Positions 24,897-34,747 of a stretch of DNA of 64,000 nucleotides are shown piece after piece. The notes under the pieces were generated by a model that made no database searches, was not told the DNA's origin, and saw only the letters and a program-made list of their open reading frames with translations. Position numbers and translations under genes: made by a program. The stretch is from Fabrea salina (lineage: Eukaryota; Ciliophora; Heterotrichea; Heterotrichida; Fabreidae): the NCBI GenBank assembly GCA_022984795.1, contig JALIHJ010000018.1:124001-188000 (forward strand), given 5' to 3'. Within the stretch, counting starts at the first letter, position 1; every line of letters starts with the position of its first letter.

Positions 24897-27800
24897 ATGG
24901 CAGGACCTAGAGACCTAAGGGTTTTTGAGTTAGGGAAGTTCATAGACGCCAAAGACACCGTGAATGCCTGGTGTGTGGCAAAGGTAATCCAGCAAGACTC
25001 CCAAAAAAGCGCAATAAAAGTGAGGTATGATGGCTGGAGTGAGAAGTGGGACCAAACTTTCAGCACACGTTCGAGTCAGATAGCTCCTTTCCGGAGGCAT
25101 TCAGAACTTTACACTGGGCAAAAGAAAAACGCTATTAGGGAGTGGGCTTATTCGGAAGAAGAACTTGATAGAGTGGAGGAAGAGCTTAACAGGCTTTCTG
25201 AACTAAGAACAGGAGATGCCCTCGAAACCACACAGCTGCTGCGAGGTCGTTTGTTTACACTTGTGGACTGCTTACTAGTTAACAACTACAAGTCAAAGCG
25301 GGAAGCTGAAAGGGCTCTGCGCTTTATGATGAGGACAATGGAACTCATTGTAGACTGGCTGAAGGTAAGTCGGGAGATGTTTCCTAAGTACTATGAAGGA
25401 AAAGAAAACCCTGACTTGTACCTTACAGACGACAAGGTAGCTGCTGCAATGGCCTGGCCTGAGCTGTTGTTTACTCTTAAGCGTTTGTTTGGGGAAGATG
25501 TAAGAACTTCTAAGTTTTTTAAGACTTCCAACTTTTTACTTAAGGACTTTGAACCTGGTTCTCAAACCAACATGAAACTAAACGCTAGTTGCTGTCTTTT
25601 GACTTTGGTGAATTACTTTGGAGTTCTGGGAGGCTTTGAGTTGTGTCTCGAAATACTGAGTGACTCGGAAGTGAAAGTCCCGCTTGAGTTCCTTGCTGCT
25701 TTGCCTGTCTTTGACTTGGGCTCATACATTTCTAAAAGCTTTGGAGACAACTGGGTTGCTTCTTTCAGAGAACAGGTGTTTGGCAGAATCCAAGACATTT
25801 CAAACAAGGAATTAAAGGACTTGAACAAAGAAACGTTCACTTCTATTCTGCAGAGCACTAAGAAACTACTTTTTGACTACGACAGAAGACAAGACTTTTC
25901 GGAGTTAATTGAAAAGGCAGAACTGGACTTAGGACTGAAACTTTTAAAGTGCCCTTTTATGGAAAAAAGACTCAAAGGCCTAAACGAGATCAAAGAAATG
26001 ATAGAAAAAATCAGCTTCAGAGGAACTTACTTCCAAGGAGGAACCAGAGGCACTGTGTGGCTGAAGGCCCCTGTTTTAGTTGACTGGATTTTAGAAAACA
26101 AAGTAGTTGAACAAATCCTTGACTATTCGCACGTAGAGATGTTCAAAAGAATCTCAGTAATTCTGATTTTCTTAGCAAAAAACAAAAGCCTTTCAGAAGA
26201 ACTGCTCGAAAAAGTTTGGGAGTCTGTGCAAGGCAAGCACGATTCTTTGGTGATAAGTTGTTACCAAGCCTTGATTGAGCTTGCTCCTCAGTTATCTCAA
26301 GAGTACCTTGTTAACCTTTTCCAAAAAATACAAGAAAAACCCTACTTTGAGTACGACTCTAGGTTTCTGAGCTTTTTGAAAGACTTCAGCATTAAGGCAA
26401 TAGAAGTAGCAAGTTTCTCTAGAAAAGAAACTGGGGAATTTGCCATACCTATTTTTTACAACTTGATGCTTGACTCAAGTTCAGTGGACCTCCAAAAAGA
26501 AGCTGTAGAATGCCTTGGCGAAGTGCTTAAGCTCCCTGCTTGCAGACCTAAGTTACTAACTATGTTGGAGCAGTTTCTAGACAACCTCAAACAAAACCAC
26601 TCTGTGCCCCAGAGCTTGGACTTAGCTATGACCATCATGAGCACCCTGTTTTCAAACCGAATGAGCATTCCACAGAGAGAAGATCAGTTAAAAAAGCTTG
26701 ACCAAAGCGTAGGAGGAATGGTTGACCTCATAATTGAAAGTTTAGAAACTTACTTAAATGAAGCCAAAGTTCAGGGTCCCTCCCACGAAGACCCATACAA
26801 AGCTGTTTTAGTTGGGAAGTATGCCCACTCGAAGCACCTTAAAATCAGACTGAGCTTTTTGGAGTTCATTATGGGTTCAAGGGTTTTTTTAATATCCACT
26901 GAGAACTTTGGGAAGTTGTGGGAAATCTTTGTGAAGAAGTCCTTTTTAGTCAAGGACAAAGAGCTTTTCTTCAAGTGGCTCCAAAAGGTTTCTAAAGACT
27001 TGTTTTCCTCACAGCAAACCAAAAAGATCTTCGAGGACTTTTTCTGCAACTCAGAAACTCTGCAGCCTCAAGACATTTCTTACCAAGCTTACTCCTGCTT
27101 TTTGAAAATGTTTTTAGTGGTGAACTACACTTCTAGAAACATAGAGGTCAGGGCTGAGTCTCTTTTGTTCAGAAACGAAGTTTCACTTATTGGCTTCGAG
27201 TCACTCATGAACATCTTTTTGCTAGCTAAAGACGAAAAAGTAGTTTCCCAAGCAACTACTTTTATTGTGAACTTAAACATGAGACTAGGAAGGGCCCTTT
27301 TGAGCAAAAAAGAAGAAGTTTGGGGAGAATTCGTTAACACTTGTTTGGACTACATCGAACTCCAGAAAAACCACTCCAAAGTGGTAAAAAGAGGTTTAAA
27401 GTTACTTTTGAGCTTCCTTGACGACAAACTAGCTAATGAAGAAGCTTCAGGGGGAGTCCACGTAGTTTACTACGGCAAAACTCTCCAAGAACCTGAGTAC
27501 CGCAAGTTTTATATCACAAACAACTCCAACATAGGAGGCTTGAGAAGAAAAATTGCAGAGTCTTACAAAAAGCCAGTGTCTTCTGTTATAATCACTATTG
27601 GCCCTCACAGATACGACTCTTACGATGACGATATTCCTCTAACTACCATTAAGTCTACCGTGATCAGTATTGAGTTCACTGAACCTAAGAAAAACGAACT
27701 GACTCCTAAAGCCTTTTTGGGAACTAGCAAAAGAGTCAACGACGTCTTACTAGAGCTGCTTTCAAACTCTGAAGAAAGTTACTCAGACCTTGCTTGGAAA

Positions 27801-30800
27801 TTGTTGGTTGCTTTGCCTTTTAATGAAAAGATTCAACAGCAGTTGAAGGACCTCAACACGCCCCTTGCAGAGATTCTAGACACTCAAAGTCTCTACAGAC
27901 TGCTTTACTACTTAATGATTATTGAGAAACTCACTGAAGATGACACTTGGAGTGTTCAGTTCAAAGAAGCGGGTGGAGTGGATCTTATGATTTCTATTTA
28001 CTTAAATACTGACTGCAACTCAAAATCTTCTTCACTTACTTCTAAGTACAACTCCGTCATGATCAACTTAATGGAGAAGTTCTACGCAATGGTAGACAGA
28101 GCCCCTCCTCCAGAACTTATTACAAAGTTGCTGGACTCTTTGCGTTTAGTTGCTGAATCCTGCACTGAAGAAGACGAAGAAACTCCAACTGTAGTGGCAA
28201 GGAACGCTACCAAACTGCTCCAACTTGCAAGCTCAAGAGACAAGTCTGGCACCTTTACTTCTATTAGCTCTTTCCCAAGGGTCGAAAGCTTGATCTCAAG
28301 TTGTCTCCTGAAGTGCTCTAACAGGTACTTCAACACCTCTATGATGAATCTTCTTTTGGAGCTTACAGTTGAGCACCCTGAACTAGCTGACTTTTTTGTA
28401 GGGGTTTTGCTGGACATAATAGAATTTGCTTTAAGAAACTCTTCTTGCAGTGAAACTTACTGGACCTTTTTGTCTCATTTGATCAAAGAAACCAGAAGGA
28501 CCCAGAGACTAGTTGAAGTTACCTACCAACTCATTAACGAACTGAAAATTCGGAAGCCAGAAAAGTCCGGGAAAGAACAAGACTACGTAATGTGCGGAAT
28601 CTTAAAAGTGCTGAAGGCAGCTATCACCAAAGCCCAAATTCCAGTAACTGAAGAGATAGTGAACTTGATACTTCACTCTTGCTTGTTTGAAATTCCGACT
28701 TCTAGAAACAAAGACCCTCCTAAATGCAAAAACTCAGAGTCCCGCAGAGAAGCTTTTTACTTGCTTAGTGCACTGTGCCAAGGGTCGGAGGAAGCACTTT
28801 CTTACGTAACTAAGTACTTGGCTAGGCTCCACGAGGACCCCCATTGGCGAACCTCTCGCTCAACCGACTGGAACTACTCCCCCACTGCTTTGGAAAAGTC
28901 CGAAACTGGCTTTGTAGGGATCAAAAACCTGGGGTGTACTTGTTACATGAGCTCCTGCATTCAGCAGATATTCAACGTTCCCAGCTTTAGAGAAGGCATT
29001 CTGAGGGCCAAAGACAAGTCAGGGGAGTCTTTTGAAGAAAGCCTTCTTTACCAGTTGCAGTATATGTTCTCAGCACTCGAAAACTCTGACAAACAGTACA
29101 TCAACCCCAAAAGCTTTTGCAAAGCCTTTAAAGACTGGGAAGGCCGCTCAGTGAACGTTATGGAGCAAATGGACGTAGATGAGTTCTTCAACACTTTTAT
29201 GGACAGACTAGAAAACCAACTTAAAAGTGACTCCCAAGACCACATTATAAAGAACCACTTTGGAGGGCTGCAAGTCACAGAACTCATAGGAAAGGACTCC
29301 TGCACTCACAGAAGCGAAAGACACGAGCCGTTCCTGACTCTTCCAGTTCAAGTCAAAAACAAAAAGTCTTTGCACGAGAGTCTTGAAAGCTTTGTAGAGG
29401 GAGAAGTCCTTGAAGGGGACAATGCTTACCAGTGCGACCACTGCGAAGCTAAAGTGACTGCTTTGAGGAGAGTGTCTATTAAGCATCTGCCTAACATCTT
29501 TGTAGTGGCAATGCGCAGATTTGACTTTGACTTTGACACTATGGAAAGGGCCAAGGTAAATGACTACTGCGAGTTCCCTTTAGAACTGGACATGGAGCCC
29601 TACACACAAGAAGGTTTGGAAAGACGTGAACTCTTCAAAGAAAAAGAACTTGCTAAGCAGGAAAACAAAGAATTCAACAAGGAGATTCCTGGCCGAAAGT
29701 ACCCTTCGGAGTACTACAACTACTCTTTGAAAGGAATCGTGATTCACATAGGAACTGCTGAAAGTGGGCACTATTACTCCTTTATCAAGGACCGAAGCAG
29801 TGAGAAGTGGTACGAGTTCAATGACACCTTAGTGAAAGAATTCAACCCCGAGGACATTCCAGCTGAGGCTTTTGGAGGTGAAGAAAAATGGAGTTACCCC
29901 ACTACTTACGGCACAAGCATTTCAAGTAGCAGAGAGCGCTTCAGAAACGCGTACTTGTTGTTTTACGAAAGGAGTGTGGCCTACATGCCTCCCAAAGAAG
30001 AGGAAAATCTCAGGCCAATAACTCTGCATGAAGTCCAGGGCGACCTTAAAGACTTCCAAGAAGTCAAAGAAGAAAATGAAAGATACTGGAGGTGCCGGTC
30101 TAGCTTCACCACAGAGTACTTCGACTTCGTGTACCGACTTTTAAAGTTAGGACGCAGTGACATACTCAGGTTTGCAACTGAGTTTTTCTTGACAATCATG
30201 ATTCGTTCCAAAGACCTTTCGAGACTGCCCAGCTTTGTGAACTTGCTTAAAGAAAACCTCAGAAACTCGCCAGAAGTTTCAGAGTGGTTGCTAGAAACAG
30301 TAACTGTAGAACCTGTTTTGAAAGAACTTATTCTAGAGTGCCCCGTAACTGAGAAAAGAAGGGTTATTTTGGGAGTAATCCACGCTGCTTTGCGGTGTGT
30401 TGAAACCTCGCAACACGACTCCTTCCTAAAAAGACTTTTGAACAAGCTTAGCTTTGCCAGGAAGCCCTACACTAAGCACTACTCACAGTACTTCGAGCTG
30501 ATTTACAGAGTATGCAAGTTGTCTCCAGAGTTGTTTTCTGAAAACGACATTATTCCAAGGCTGATTAGTCACATTTTTGACGACAAAAGGCATTTTAGAC
30601 TGTTTCCAGAAGAACACAAGTACAAAGACATATTTATGGGGTACGACAGGTACAAGCCTGACCAGGAATCTAGAGGGGATAGGTTTTCTTACAACGACTC
30701 AGGAGCCTCTTACTCCTACTTAATTGCAACACTACAGTTAGGAACAGAATTCATTTCTAGCAAAGAAATGGCTAAACTACTGGAGCCTATGTCTATGCTT

Positions 30801-31586
30801 AAGTTGTGTGATGAAGGCAACACTAAGGTAGGGGCTAGGGCTGTTGGACACCTCTATGCTACTTTATGTTATGAAAACAGAGACCACTCCTTCAACTTCA
30901 TAAAGGTCCTTAAAAAGCGACTGCACGAGTCTGACTACGACACTCAGAAACCTTACTTGCGACAACTTACTTGGATGCTTAAGATCAACGACAGTTTTAC
31001 ATCTGACAGAATTGAGTTTGCTATGAAGGCTTTTCTGGACCAAATGAGGGAAAACAAGCAATACTTCAAGGCTACAGAACTGTGTCTGGACTACCTTTTC
31101 AAAGTTTGTTCCCGAATCACTGCTGTGAAGGAGTGGGTTTCTAAGAAAAACAAAGAGGTTAAGTGGATAGAGTCTTGGTTGAAGGAAACTCAGTACCCCA
31201 CTACTTCTTACATGCAGCCTTCAAGGCCTAGTTCTATGTCTATTTACAAGCCCAAAACTGTCCAGTGGGGGTCTTCTCAAAACTACATTGCCCGAAGCAA
31301 CTTAGAAAAACTAGAATTGCTTCGCAAACTCATGAAAGGCTCCATCCCTGACAAGTCAGATGACTGGGACTCAGATTACGACATTCCTGAAGAAAAACTC
31401 CAGCCTGGACTCAAAGTAGACGTGCAAGACTCCACTGGAAAGTGGTTCAGAGCAGTTATTATTCACTCTATTGGAGAACTAGTTTATGTGAAGCAAGAAG
31501 GACCAATTGACAAGAATAGTAAGTGGGTAGATGTTCAGTCTGACCAAATTGCTCCTGAAGGAGCTAAGTTAGCTAATACTAGGTAA
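24897..31586 (+). CDS. Giant ubiquitin-specific protease, USP9X/USP34-like
   Basis: This is the largest gene here, 2229 residues in one exon. A long helical-repeat (ARM/HEAT-like) region fills about 120-1310. The USP catalytic domain spans about 1335-1720: Cys box NLGCTCYMSSCIQQ (catalytic Cys1349) and His box GTAESGHYYSFIKD (His1625), with zinc-type CxxC pairs (YQCDHCEAK). Helical repeats follow. A Tudor/MBT-like module occurs at each end: near 20-65 (VRYDGWSEKWDQTF...IAPF) and at about 2175-2225 (GKWFRAVIIHS...QIAPEGAKL). The repeat-USP-repeat layout resembles USP9X, USP24 and USP34. The enzyme should be active. Confidence 0.93.
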   Translation: MAGPRDLRVFELGKFIDAKDTVNAWCVAKVIQQDSQKSAIKVRYDGWSEKWDQTFSTRSSQIAPFRRHSELYTGQKKNAIREWAYSEEELDRVEEELNRLSELRTGDALETTQLLRGRLFTLVDCLLVNNYKSKREAERALRFMMRTMELIVDWLKVSREMFPKYYEGKENPDLYLTDDKVAAAMAWPELLFTLKRLFGEDVRTSKFFKTSNFLLKDFEPGSQTNMKLNASCCLLTLVNYFGVLGGFELCLEILSDSEVKVPLEFLAALPVFDLGSYISKSFGDNWVASFREQVFGRIQDISNKELKDLNKETFTSILQSTKKLLFDYDRRQDFSELIEKAELDLGLKLLKCPFMEKRLKGLNEIKEMIEKISFRGTYFQGGTRGTVWLKAPVLVDWILENKVVEQILDYSHVEMFKRISVILIFLAKNKSLSEELLEKVWESVQGKHDSLVISCYQALIELAPQLSQEYLVNLFQKIQEKPYFEYDSRFLSFLKDFSIKAIEVASFSRKETGEFAIPIFYNLMLDSSSVDLQKEAVECLGEVLKLPACRPKLLTMLEQFLDNLKQNHSVPQSLDLAMTIMSTLFSNRMSIPQREDQLKKLDQSVGGMVDLIIESLETYLNEAKVQGPSHEDPYKAVLVGKYAHSKHLKIRLSFLEFIMGSRVFLISTENFGKLWEIFVKKSFLVKDKELFFKWLQKVSKDLFSSQQTKKIFEDFFCNSETLQPQDISYQAYSCFLKMFLVVNYTSRNIEVRAESLLFRNEVSLIGFESLMNIFLLAKDEKVVSQATTFIVNLNMRLGRALLSKKEEVWGEFVNTCLDYIELQKNHSKVVKRGLKLLLSFLDDKLANEEASGGVHVVYYGKTLQEPEYRKFYITNNSNIGGLRRKIAESYKKPVSSVIITIGPHRYDSYDDDIPLTTIKSTVISIEFTEPKKNELTPKAFLGTSKRVNDVLLELLSNSEESYSDLAWKLLVALPFNEKIQQQLKDLNTPLAEILDTQSLYRLLYYLMIIEKLTEDDTWSVQFKEAGGVDLMISIYLNTDCNSKSSSLTSKYNSVMINLMEKFYAMVDRAPPPELITKLLDSLRLVAESCTEEDEETPTVVARNATKLLQLASSRDKSGTFTSISSFPRVESLISSCLLKCSNRYFNTSMMNLLLELTVEHPELADFFVGVLLDIIEFALRNSSCSETYWTFLSHLIKETRRTQRLVEVTYQLINELKIRKPEKSGKEQDYVMCGILKVLKAAITKAQIPVTEEIVNLILHSCLFEIPTSRNKDPPKCKNSESRREAFYLLSALCQGSEEALSYVTKYLARLHEDPHWRTSRSTDWNYSPTALEKSETGFVGIKNLGCTCYMSSCIQQIFNVPSFREGILRAKDKSGESFEESLLYQLQYMFSALENSDKQYINPKSFCKAFKDWEGRSVNVMEQMDVDEFFNTFMDRLENQLKSDSQDHIIKNHFGGLQVTELIGKDSCTHRSERHEPFLTLPVQVKNKKSLHESLESFVEGEVLEGDNAYQCDHCEAKVTALRRVSIKHLPNIFVVAMRRFDFDFDTMERAKVNDYCEFPLELDMEPYTQEGLERRELFKEKELAKQENKEFNKEIPGRKYPSEYYNYSLKGIVIHIGTAESGHYYSFIKDRSSEKWYEFNDTLVKEFNPEDIPAEAFGGEEKWSYPTTYGTSISSSRERFRNAYLLFYERSVAYMPPKEEENLRPITLHEVQGDLKDFQEVKEENERYWRCRSSFTTEYFDFVYRLLKLGRSDILRFATEFFLTIMIRSKDLSRLPSFVNLLKENLRNSPEVSEWLLETVTVEPVLKELILECPVTEKRRVILGVIHAALRCVETSQHDSFLKRLLNKLSFARKPYTKHYSQYFELIYRVCKLSPELFSENDIIPRLISHIFDDKRHFRLFPEEHKYKDIFMGYDRYKPDQESRGDRFSYNDSGASYSYLIATLQLGTEFISSKEMAKLLEPMSMLKLCDEGNTKVGARAVGHLYATLCYENRDHSFNFIKVLKKRLHESDYDTQKPYLRQLTWMLKINDSFTSDRIEFAMKAFLDQMRENKQYFKATELCLDYLFKVCSRITAVKEWVSKKNKEVKWIESWLKETQYPTTSYMQPSRPSSMSIYKPKTVQWGSSQNYIARSNLEKLELLRKLMKGSIPDKSDDWDSDYDIPEEKLQPGLKVDVQDSTGKWFRAVIIHSIGELVYVKQEGPIDKNSKWVDVQSDQIAPEGAKLANTR

Positions 31587-31592
31587 TGTTCT

Positions 31593-32387
31593 CTATAAAA
31601 ATTTAGCAAGTAAGCACAAGTGGTCACTGGGGTAATCTTGAGAGGGCATGCCTTCTGCAACCATTCTGCAGTGACTGGGGAGTGATAGTAAAGCCCCCAG
31701 TTCTAGTCCTTTGTAAAATATGTAGTCAGAAGTGTCGCACTTAACGCACTCCTGGTTTTTTCTTAAAACTGTGTAGGAGTCTGTTTCTCTGTAAGCATTT
31801 TTTAAGTTGCTTCTTCTCAAAACTTCAAAAGAAAGAGTCCCAGGACAAGAATTCATGTCTCCACAAAGAACCAAAGGAATGTTTTCTAAACCTGAAATGT
31901 AGTTAACAAGGGACTCTGCTTGGGATATCCTAGTTTGTTCATACTCTTCTCTAGCAATTAAGTGAGTACACACTACGTAAAACATTTTCCCGTTCATTTT
32001 GAGTTTGAGGTTGTAGGCAAATTGGTTGGTATCTTGGAACCAGTGAACTTCTTCCTGAACTAGTTGGAGTTTTTTTGACTTGTAGAACACTGAAAGGCCA
32101 TCTTCGTGCCATTCAGGTTTTTGTTGGAAAACTCCAGTGTACCCCAACTTAGTGAGTTCTGGAAGTAAGTAGTCATAAAAGTGGTCTACTTCTTGCAAGC
32201 ACACTACATCTGCATGCCACTTAGCTATTTCGTTAACTATCTTGGGGGCCCTGATTTCCCAGTCTGTGAATTCCGAAGGAGCTCCAGTTTCGTTTGAAAT
32301 GAAGTCAGCTAAGATGTTCCACTGCATTATACTCAAACTATAAGGAGCCCTTTTGAGCTCTATGATACTTCTGTTTAGCAAAGACAT
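31593..32387 (-). CDS. NOCT: Nocturnin-like EEP-family phosphatase
   Basis: The protein is an endonuclease/exonuclease/phosphatase fold enzyme. Nocturnin-specific strings include MQWNILAD, CLQEVDHFYD, FYVVCTHLIAREE, LVLCGDMNS, SDYIFYKG and the closing YPSDHLCLLAKF (human YPSDHLSLV). All metal and catalytic residues (Glu, Asp/Asn, Asp, His) are present. Animal nocturnin removes the 2'-phosphate from NADP(H) rather than acting as a deadenylase, so a similar role is plausible. Length 264 equals the catalytic core; no targeting leader is visible. The divergent UBXN6-like gene starts 8 bp away. Confidence 0.88.
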   Translation of the reverse strand: MSLLNRSIIELKRAPYSLSIMQWNILADFISNETGAPSEFTDWEIRAPKIVNEIAKWHADVVCLQEVDHFYDYLLPELTKLGYTGVFQQKPEWHEDGLSVFYKSKKLQLVQEEVHWFQDTNQFAYNLKLKMNGKMFYVVCTHLIAREEYEQTRISQAESLVNYISGLENIPLVLCGDMNSCPGTLSFEVLRRSNLKNAYRETDSYTVLRKNQECVKCDTSDYIFYKGLELGALLSLPSHCRMVAEGMPSQDYPSDHLCLLAKFL

Positions 32388-32395
32388 TTATACAA
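32388..32395. promoter_or_regulatory. 8-bp divergent spacer (NOCT / UBXN6-like)
   Basis: The bases TTATACAA are all that lie between the two start codons. Both transcripts must start inside or next to the opposing coding sequence, or lack 5' leaders. Confidence 0.4.
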
Positions 32396-33631
32396 ATGGA
32401 ACAGAAAATGACTACCAGACAGCTTTTAACTCAACTAGCACAAACAAACAACTTACCTCAAGAAAGAATTGAAACTATCATTCAGAAACTAGAAAACGAA
32501 TGGTTTGAAACCGCAGACAGTCTAAAAGAAATATCAGACGAGGCTTGGAACCAACTAGGAATTCCTTTGAGGATCAAAGAAATGATTAAAAATAAACTTA
32601 CCACAGAACTCACTCAGCCAGAGCCTCCTCAACAAACACCAACAGAAGTCCTTCCAAGCTTAGTTGAAAACTTACTGAACCATGAAACCAACCAGCAACT
32701 AAAAGACTGCATTTATACTCTTCAAGTCATAGTTGCGAACATACTCAAAGCCAATCCCCTTGACGACAGGGTAAGGCGGCTCAGAACCTCAAATCCTAAG
32801 TTCTGGGACAAGGTAGCTCGGCATAAAGATGCCAGAGTTTACTTAACCAGCTTAGGATTTGAAGAAGACGGAGAACTACTTTACATGCCACAAGTGAATT
32901 TCCAATCACTCAAAAAAGCCCTAGAAGAACTAAACGAAATAGCTGAAAACATAGGTTTACCTAAAAAAGAAGTTCCAGTGATTCCAGATTTTGCCCCCGT
33001 AGAATTTGATCCCTACAAAACTATTGTTACCAAAACCAACCCAGACATCCCCAGCATTGCTTCAAGGGAAAACGACCCTATACATGCAGAAGAAGAAGCA
33101 AAGAGACTGCAAGCTGAGCGCCTTCAACAAGCTGCTAGTATGAGGGTTGAACGAAATCCACAAGTGTTCGAAGTTCTAGGAAACACTATTCCTCAAGTTT
33201 CCATCCAAGAAGAATCCCCAGACGACGAAAACATCCAACTAAGAAACATTCAGTCAATCATGAGGCAGAGAGAGTCGATGTCTAGGTTCCAAAGCAAACG
33301 GAAACTAAAACTAGAAAAAGTTAAGTCCCAAGAGTTCTACACCACATGCAGAGTTAGAGTGAGGTTCCCCAACAGACAACTCTTAGAAGGAACCTTTTCA
33401 GTGGCAGAAACTATCCAAGACGTATACAGGTTCGTAAGTGAGTGCTTAGAAGACCCCAGCAAAGGATTCTACCTGTACGTGGCTCCCCCCAAAGAAGTGA
33501 TAAAACCTTCTTCTCAGAAACTACTTAACTATGCCCCTGCTACTCTTTTTAACTTTGCTTGGAAGAACCCCCAAAGCACTGGAGTCTTTTTAAAAGCAGA
33601 ACTAACTAGGAACTCTAGACCCTTAGAATAA
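32396..33631 (+). CDS. UBXN6: UBX-PUB protein, p97/CDC48 cofactor (UBXN6-like)
   Basis: Residues about 95-175 form a PUB domain (LKANPLDDRVRRLRTSNPKF, VYLTSLGFEEDGELLYMP) that binds the p97 tail. Residues about 315-400 form a UBX domain (CRVRVRFPNRQLLEGTFS, IQDVYRFVSECL). PUB before UBX is the UBXN6 order. The N-terminal 70 residues look like a small helical SAM-like module. UBXN6 works with p97 in endolysosomal sorting and ER-associated degradation. The FPR loop of UBX domains is not obvious at its usual place (APPKEVIKP), so p97 contact through UBX may be weaker. The next gene starts 5 nt after its stop. Confidence 0.88.
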   Translation: MEQKMTTRQLLTQLAQTNNLPQERIETIIQKLENEWFETADSLKEISDEAWNQLGIPLRIKEMIKNKLTTELTQPEPPQQTPTEVLPSLVENLLNHETNQQLKDCIYTLQVIVANILKANPLDDRVRRLRTSNPKFWDKVARHKDARVYLTSLGFEEDGELLYMPQVNFQSLKKALEELNEIAENIGLPKKEVPVIPDFAPVEFDPYKTIVTKTNPDIPSIASRENDPIHAEEEAKRLQAERLQQAASMRVERNPQVFEVLGNTIPQVSIQEESPDDENIQLRNIQSIMRQRESMSRFQSKRKLKLEKVKSQEFYTTCRVRVRFPNRQLLEGTFSVAETIQDVYRFVSECLEDPSKGFYLYVAPPKEVIKPSSQKLLNYAPATLFNFAWKNPQSTGVFLKAELTRNSRPLE

Positions 33632-33636
33632 TAATA

Positions 33637-34182
33637 ATGGAAGATGAAATAGATCAAAGAATCAATTCCCTTTTAGAAAAGGCTAAAAACAAGATCCAAT
33701 CCCTTAAACAAGATATCAACTCAACTGAAGAAGAGAACAAAGCGTTGAAGAACCAAATCCAAGAAGCTAACTCACGCAAAAAAAAACTAGACTCAGAGTA
33801 TAAGTTCCTCAAACAAAGGTATGATACCCATAAAAATAGCCATGATAAGGCTTTGGCAGAGAAAAATGACAAGGAACAAAAACTCAAAGAGGCCTTTGAA
33901 GACCTAGAAAACTCCCAAAAGCAGTGCGAAGACTTGAAAGAAGAAATCTTTGCCCAAAACCAAGTTGTGTTCAAAAACGAACTTTACCTCAAAAAAGAAG
34001 CCCAAGCCAAAATGGAAGAAATCCAAGAAGAACTCCTGAAAGTCAGTGAAGAAGAGTCTCAACTGCAAGCCCAAGTAGAATCTAAGCAACAAGAAGTAGA
34101 CCTTAAAAAAAAAGAGTTTTCTGACGCCAAAGCAAAAGAAAGCCTAAGGATCAAAAAGCTTGAAGAGGGAAACTTAGAGTAA
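33637..34182 (+). CDS. Coiled-coil protein, unknown
   Basis: All 181 residues are predicted coiled coil, rich in Glu, Lys and Gln with clear heptads (INSLLEKAKNKIQSLKQDI, LEEGNLE at the end). No globular domain, signal or membrane span is seen. It starts 5 nt after the UBXN6-like stop, the tightest spacing but one among same-strand pairs. A GT...AG 15-mer overlaps its stop codon (34179-34193) but lacks the A at position 10, so I keep the simple TAA end. Confidence 0.8.
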   Translation: MEDEIDQRINSLLEKAKNKIQSLKQDINSTEEENKALKNQIQEANSRKKKLDSEYKFLKQRYDTHKNSHDKALAEKNDKEQKLKEAFEDLENSQKQCEDLKEEIFAQNQVVFKNELYLKKEAQAKMEEIQEELLKVSEEESQLQAQVESKQQEVDLKKKEFSDAKAKESLRIKKLEEGNLE

Positions 34183-34229
34183 TGCTTCAGTAGTTAAGTT
34201 AATAAGTGACATGTTAAGTCATACATAAA

Positions 34230-34637
34230 ATGAATGAAAGTAGCAAAGAGATTCTTACAGGCCGCTGGACTAATGAAGAGCATGAAAAGTTCCTAGAAGC
34301 CCTTTCTTTATACGGAAAAGACTGGAAAAGAATACAAAAAGTAGTTGGGTCTAGATCCTCCATCCAAGTCAAATCACATGCCCAAAAGTACTTCGATAAG
34401 ATTTCAAAAGAAACACACTGCGAACCCAAAAAGAAGTTCCAAAAGTTCTTGGACAAGTCACTCAAACTCCAAATGCTCCAAGAAGAGTACTGCACCGCTT
34501 TGAATAACTTAAACAAGGCCTATAATGAGTTTCTGAAAGTCAATATGAAGCTAATTAGGTCAAAACACTCAGACTTGCCTGAGCCTGAGCCCTTTACTGA
34601 GTTGCAAGTTCCTGAGTCTAATCAAGACTCTCCTTAA
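34230..34637 (+). CDS. SHAQKYF-type single-MYB protein
   Basis: One MYB repeat ([36 protein letters not shown]) ends in the canonical SHAQKYF signature ([13 protein letters not shown]). A helical segment and an acidic Pro-rich tail (DLPEPEPF) complete the 135-residue protein. Plant and amoebozoan relatives bind I-box or GATA-like DNA; a transcription role is inferred. It is a paralogue of the gene at 11371-11709, whose signature is less conserved. Confidence 0.93.
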   Translation: MNESSKEILTGRWTNEEHEKFLEALSLYGKDWKRIQKVVGSRSSIQVKSHAQKYFDKISKETHCEPKKKFQKFLDKSLKLQMLQEEYCTALNNLNKAYNEFLKVNMKLIRSKHSDLPEPEPFTELQVPESNQDSP

Positions 34638-34747
34638 CAGTTCCACTAACTTTACTATTAAGTAAGCTCTCCTCTGGTAACCTTTATCCAAGATTCTATC
34701 TGGATACAAAGTTATTATAACTTTATAGTTATTTAGTGTCTCATTGA
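34638..34747. other. 110-bp convergent spacer
   Basis: This lies between the ends of the MYB and DUSP-UBL genes and is AT-rich (TTATTATAACTTTATAG runs). It probably holds both 3' ends; no motif is identified. Confidence 0.45.

Noticed and set aside
29048-30445. Minus-strand frames of up to 154 codons inside the giant protease gene
   Set aside because: Antisense shadows; Ser/Leu-rich as expected from complementing this codon usage.
34179-34193. A 15-nt GT...AG segment at the end of the coiled-coil gene (GTAATGCTTCAGTAG)
   Set aside because: It lacks A at position 10, unlike every accepted 15-nt intron, and splicing would only change the last residue before another stop.
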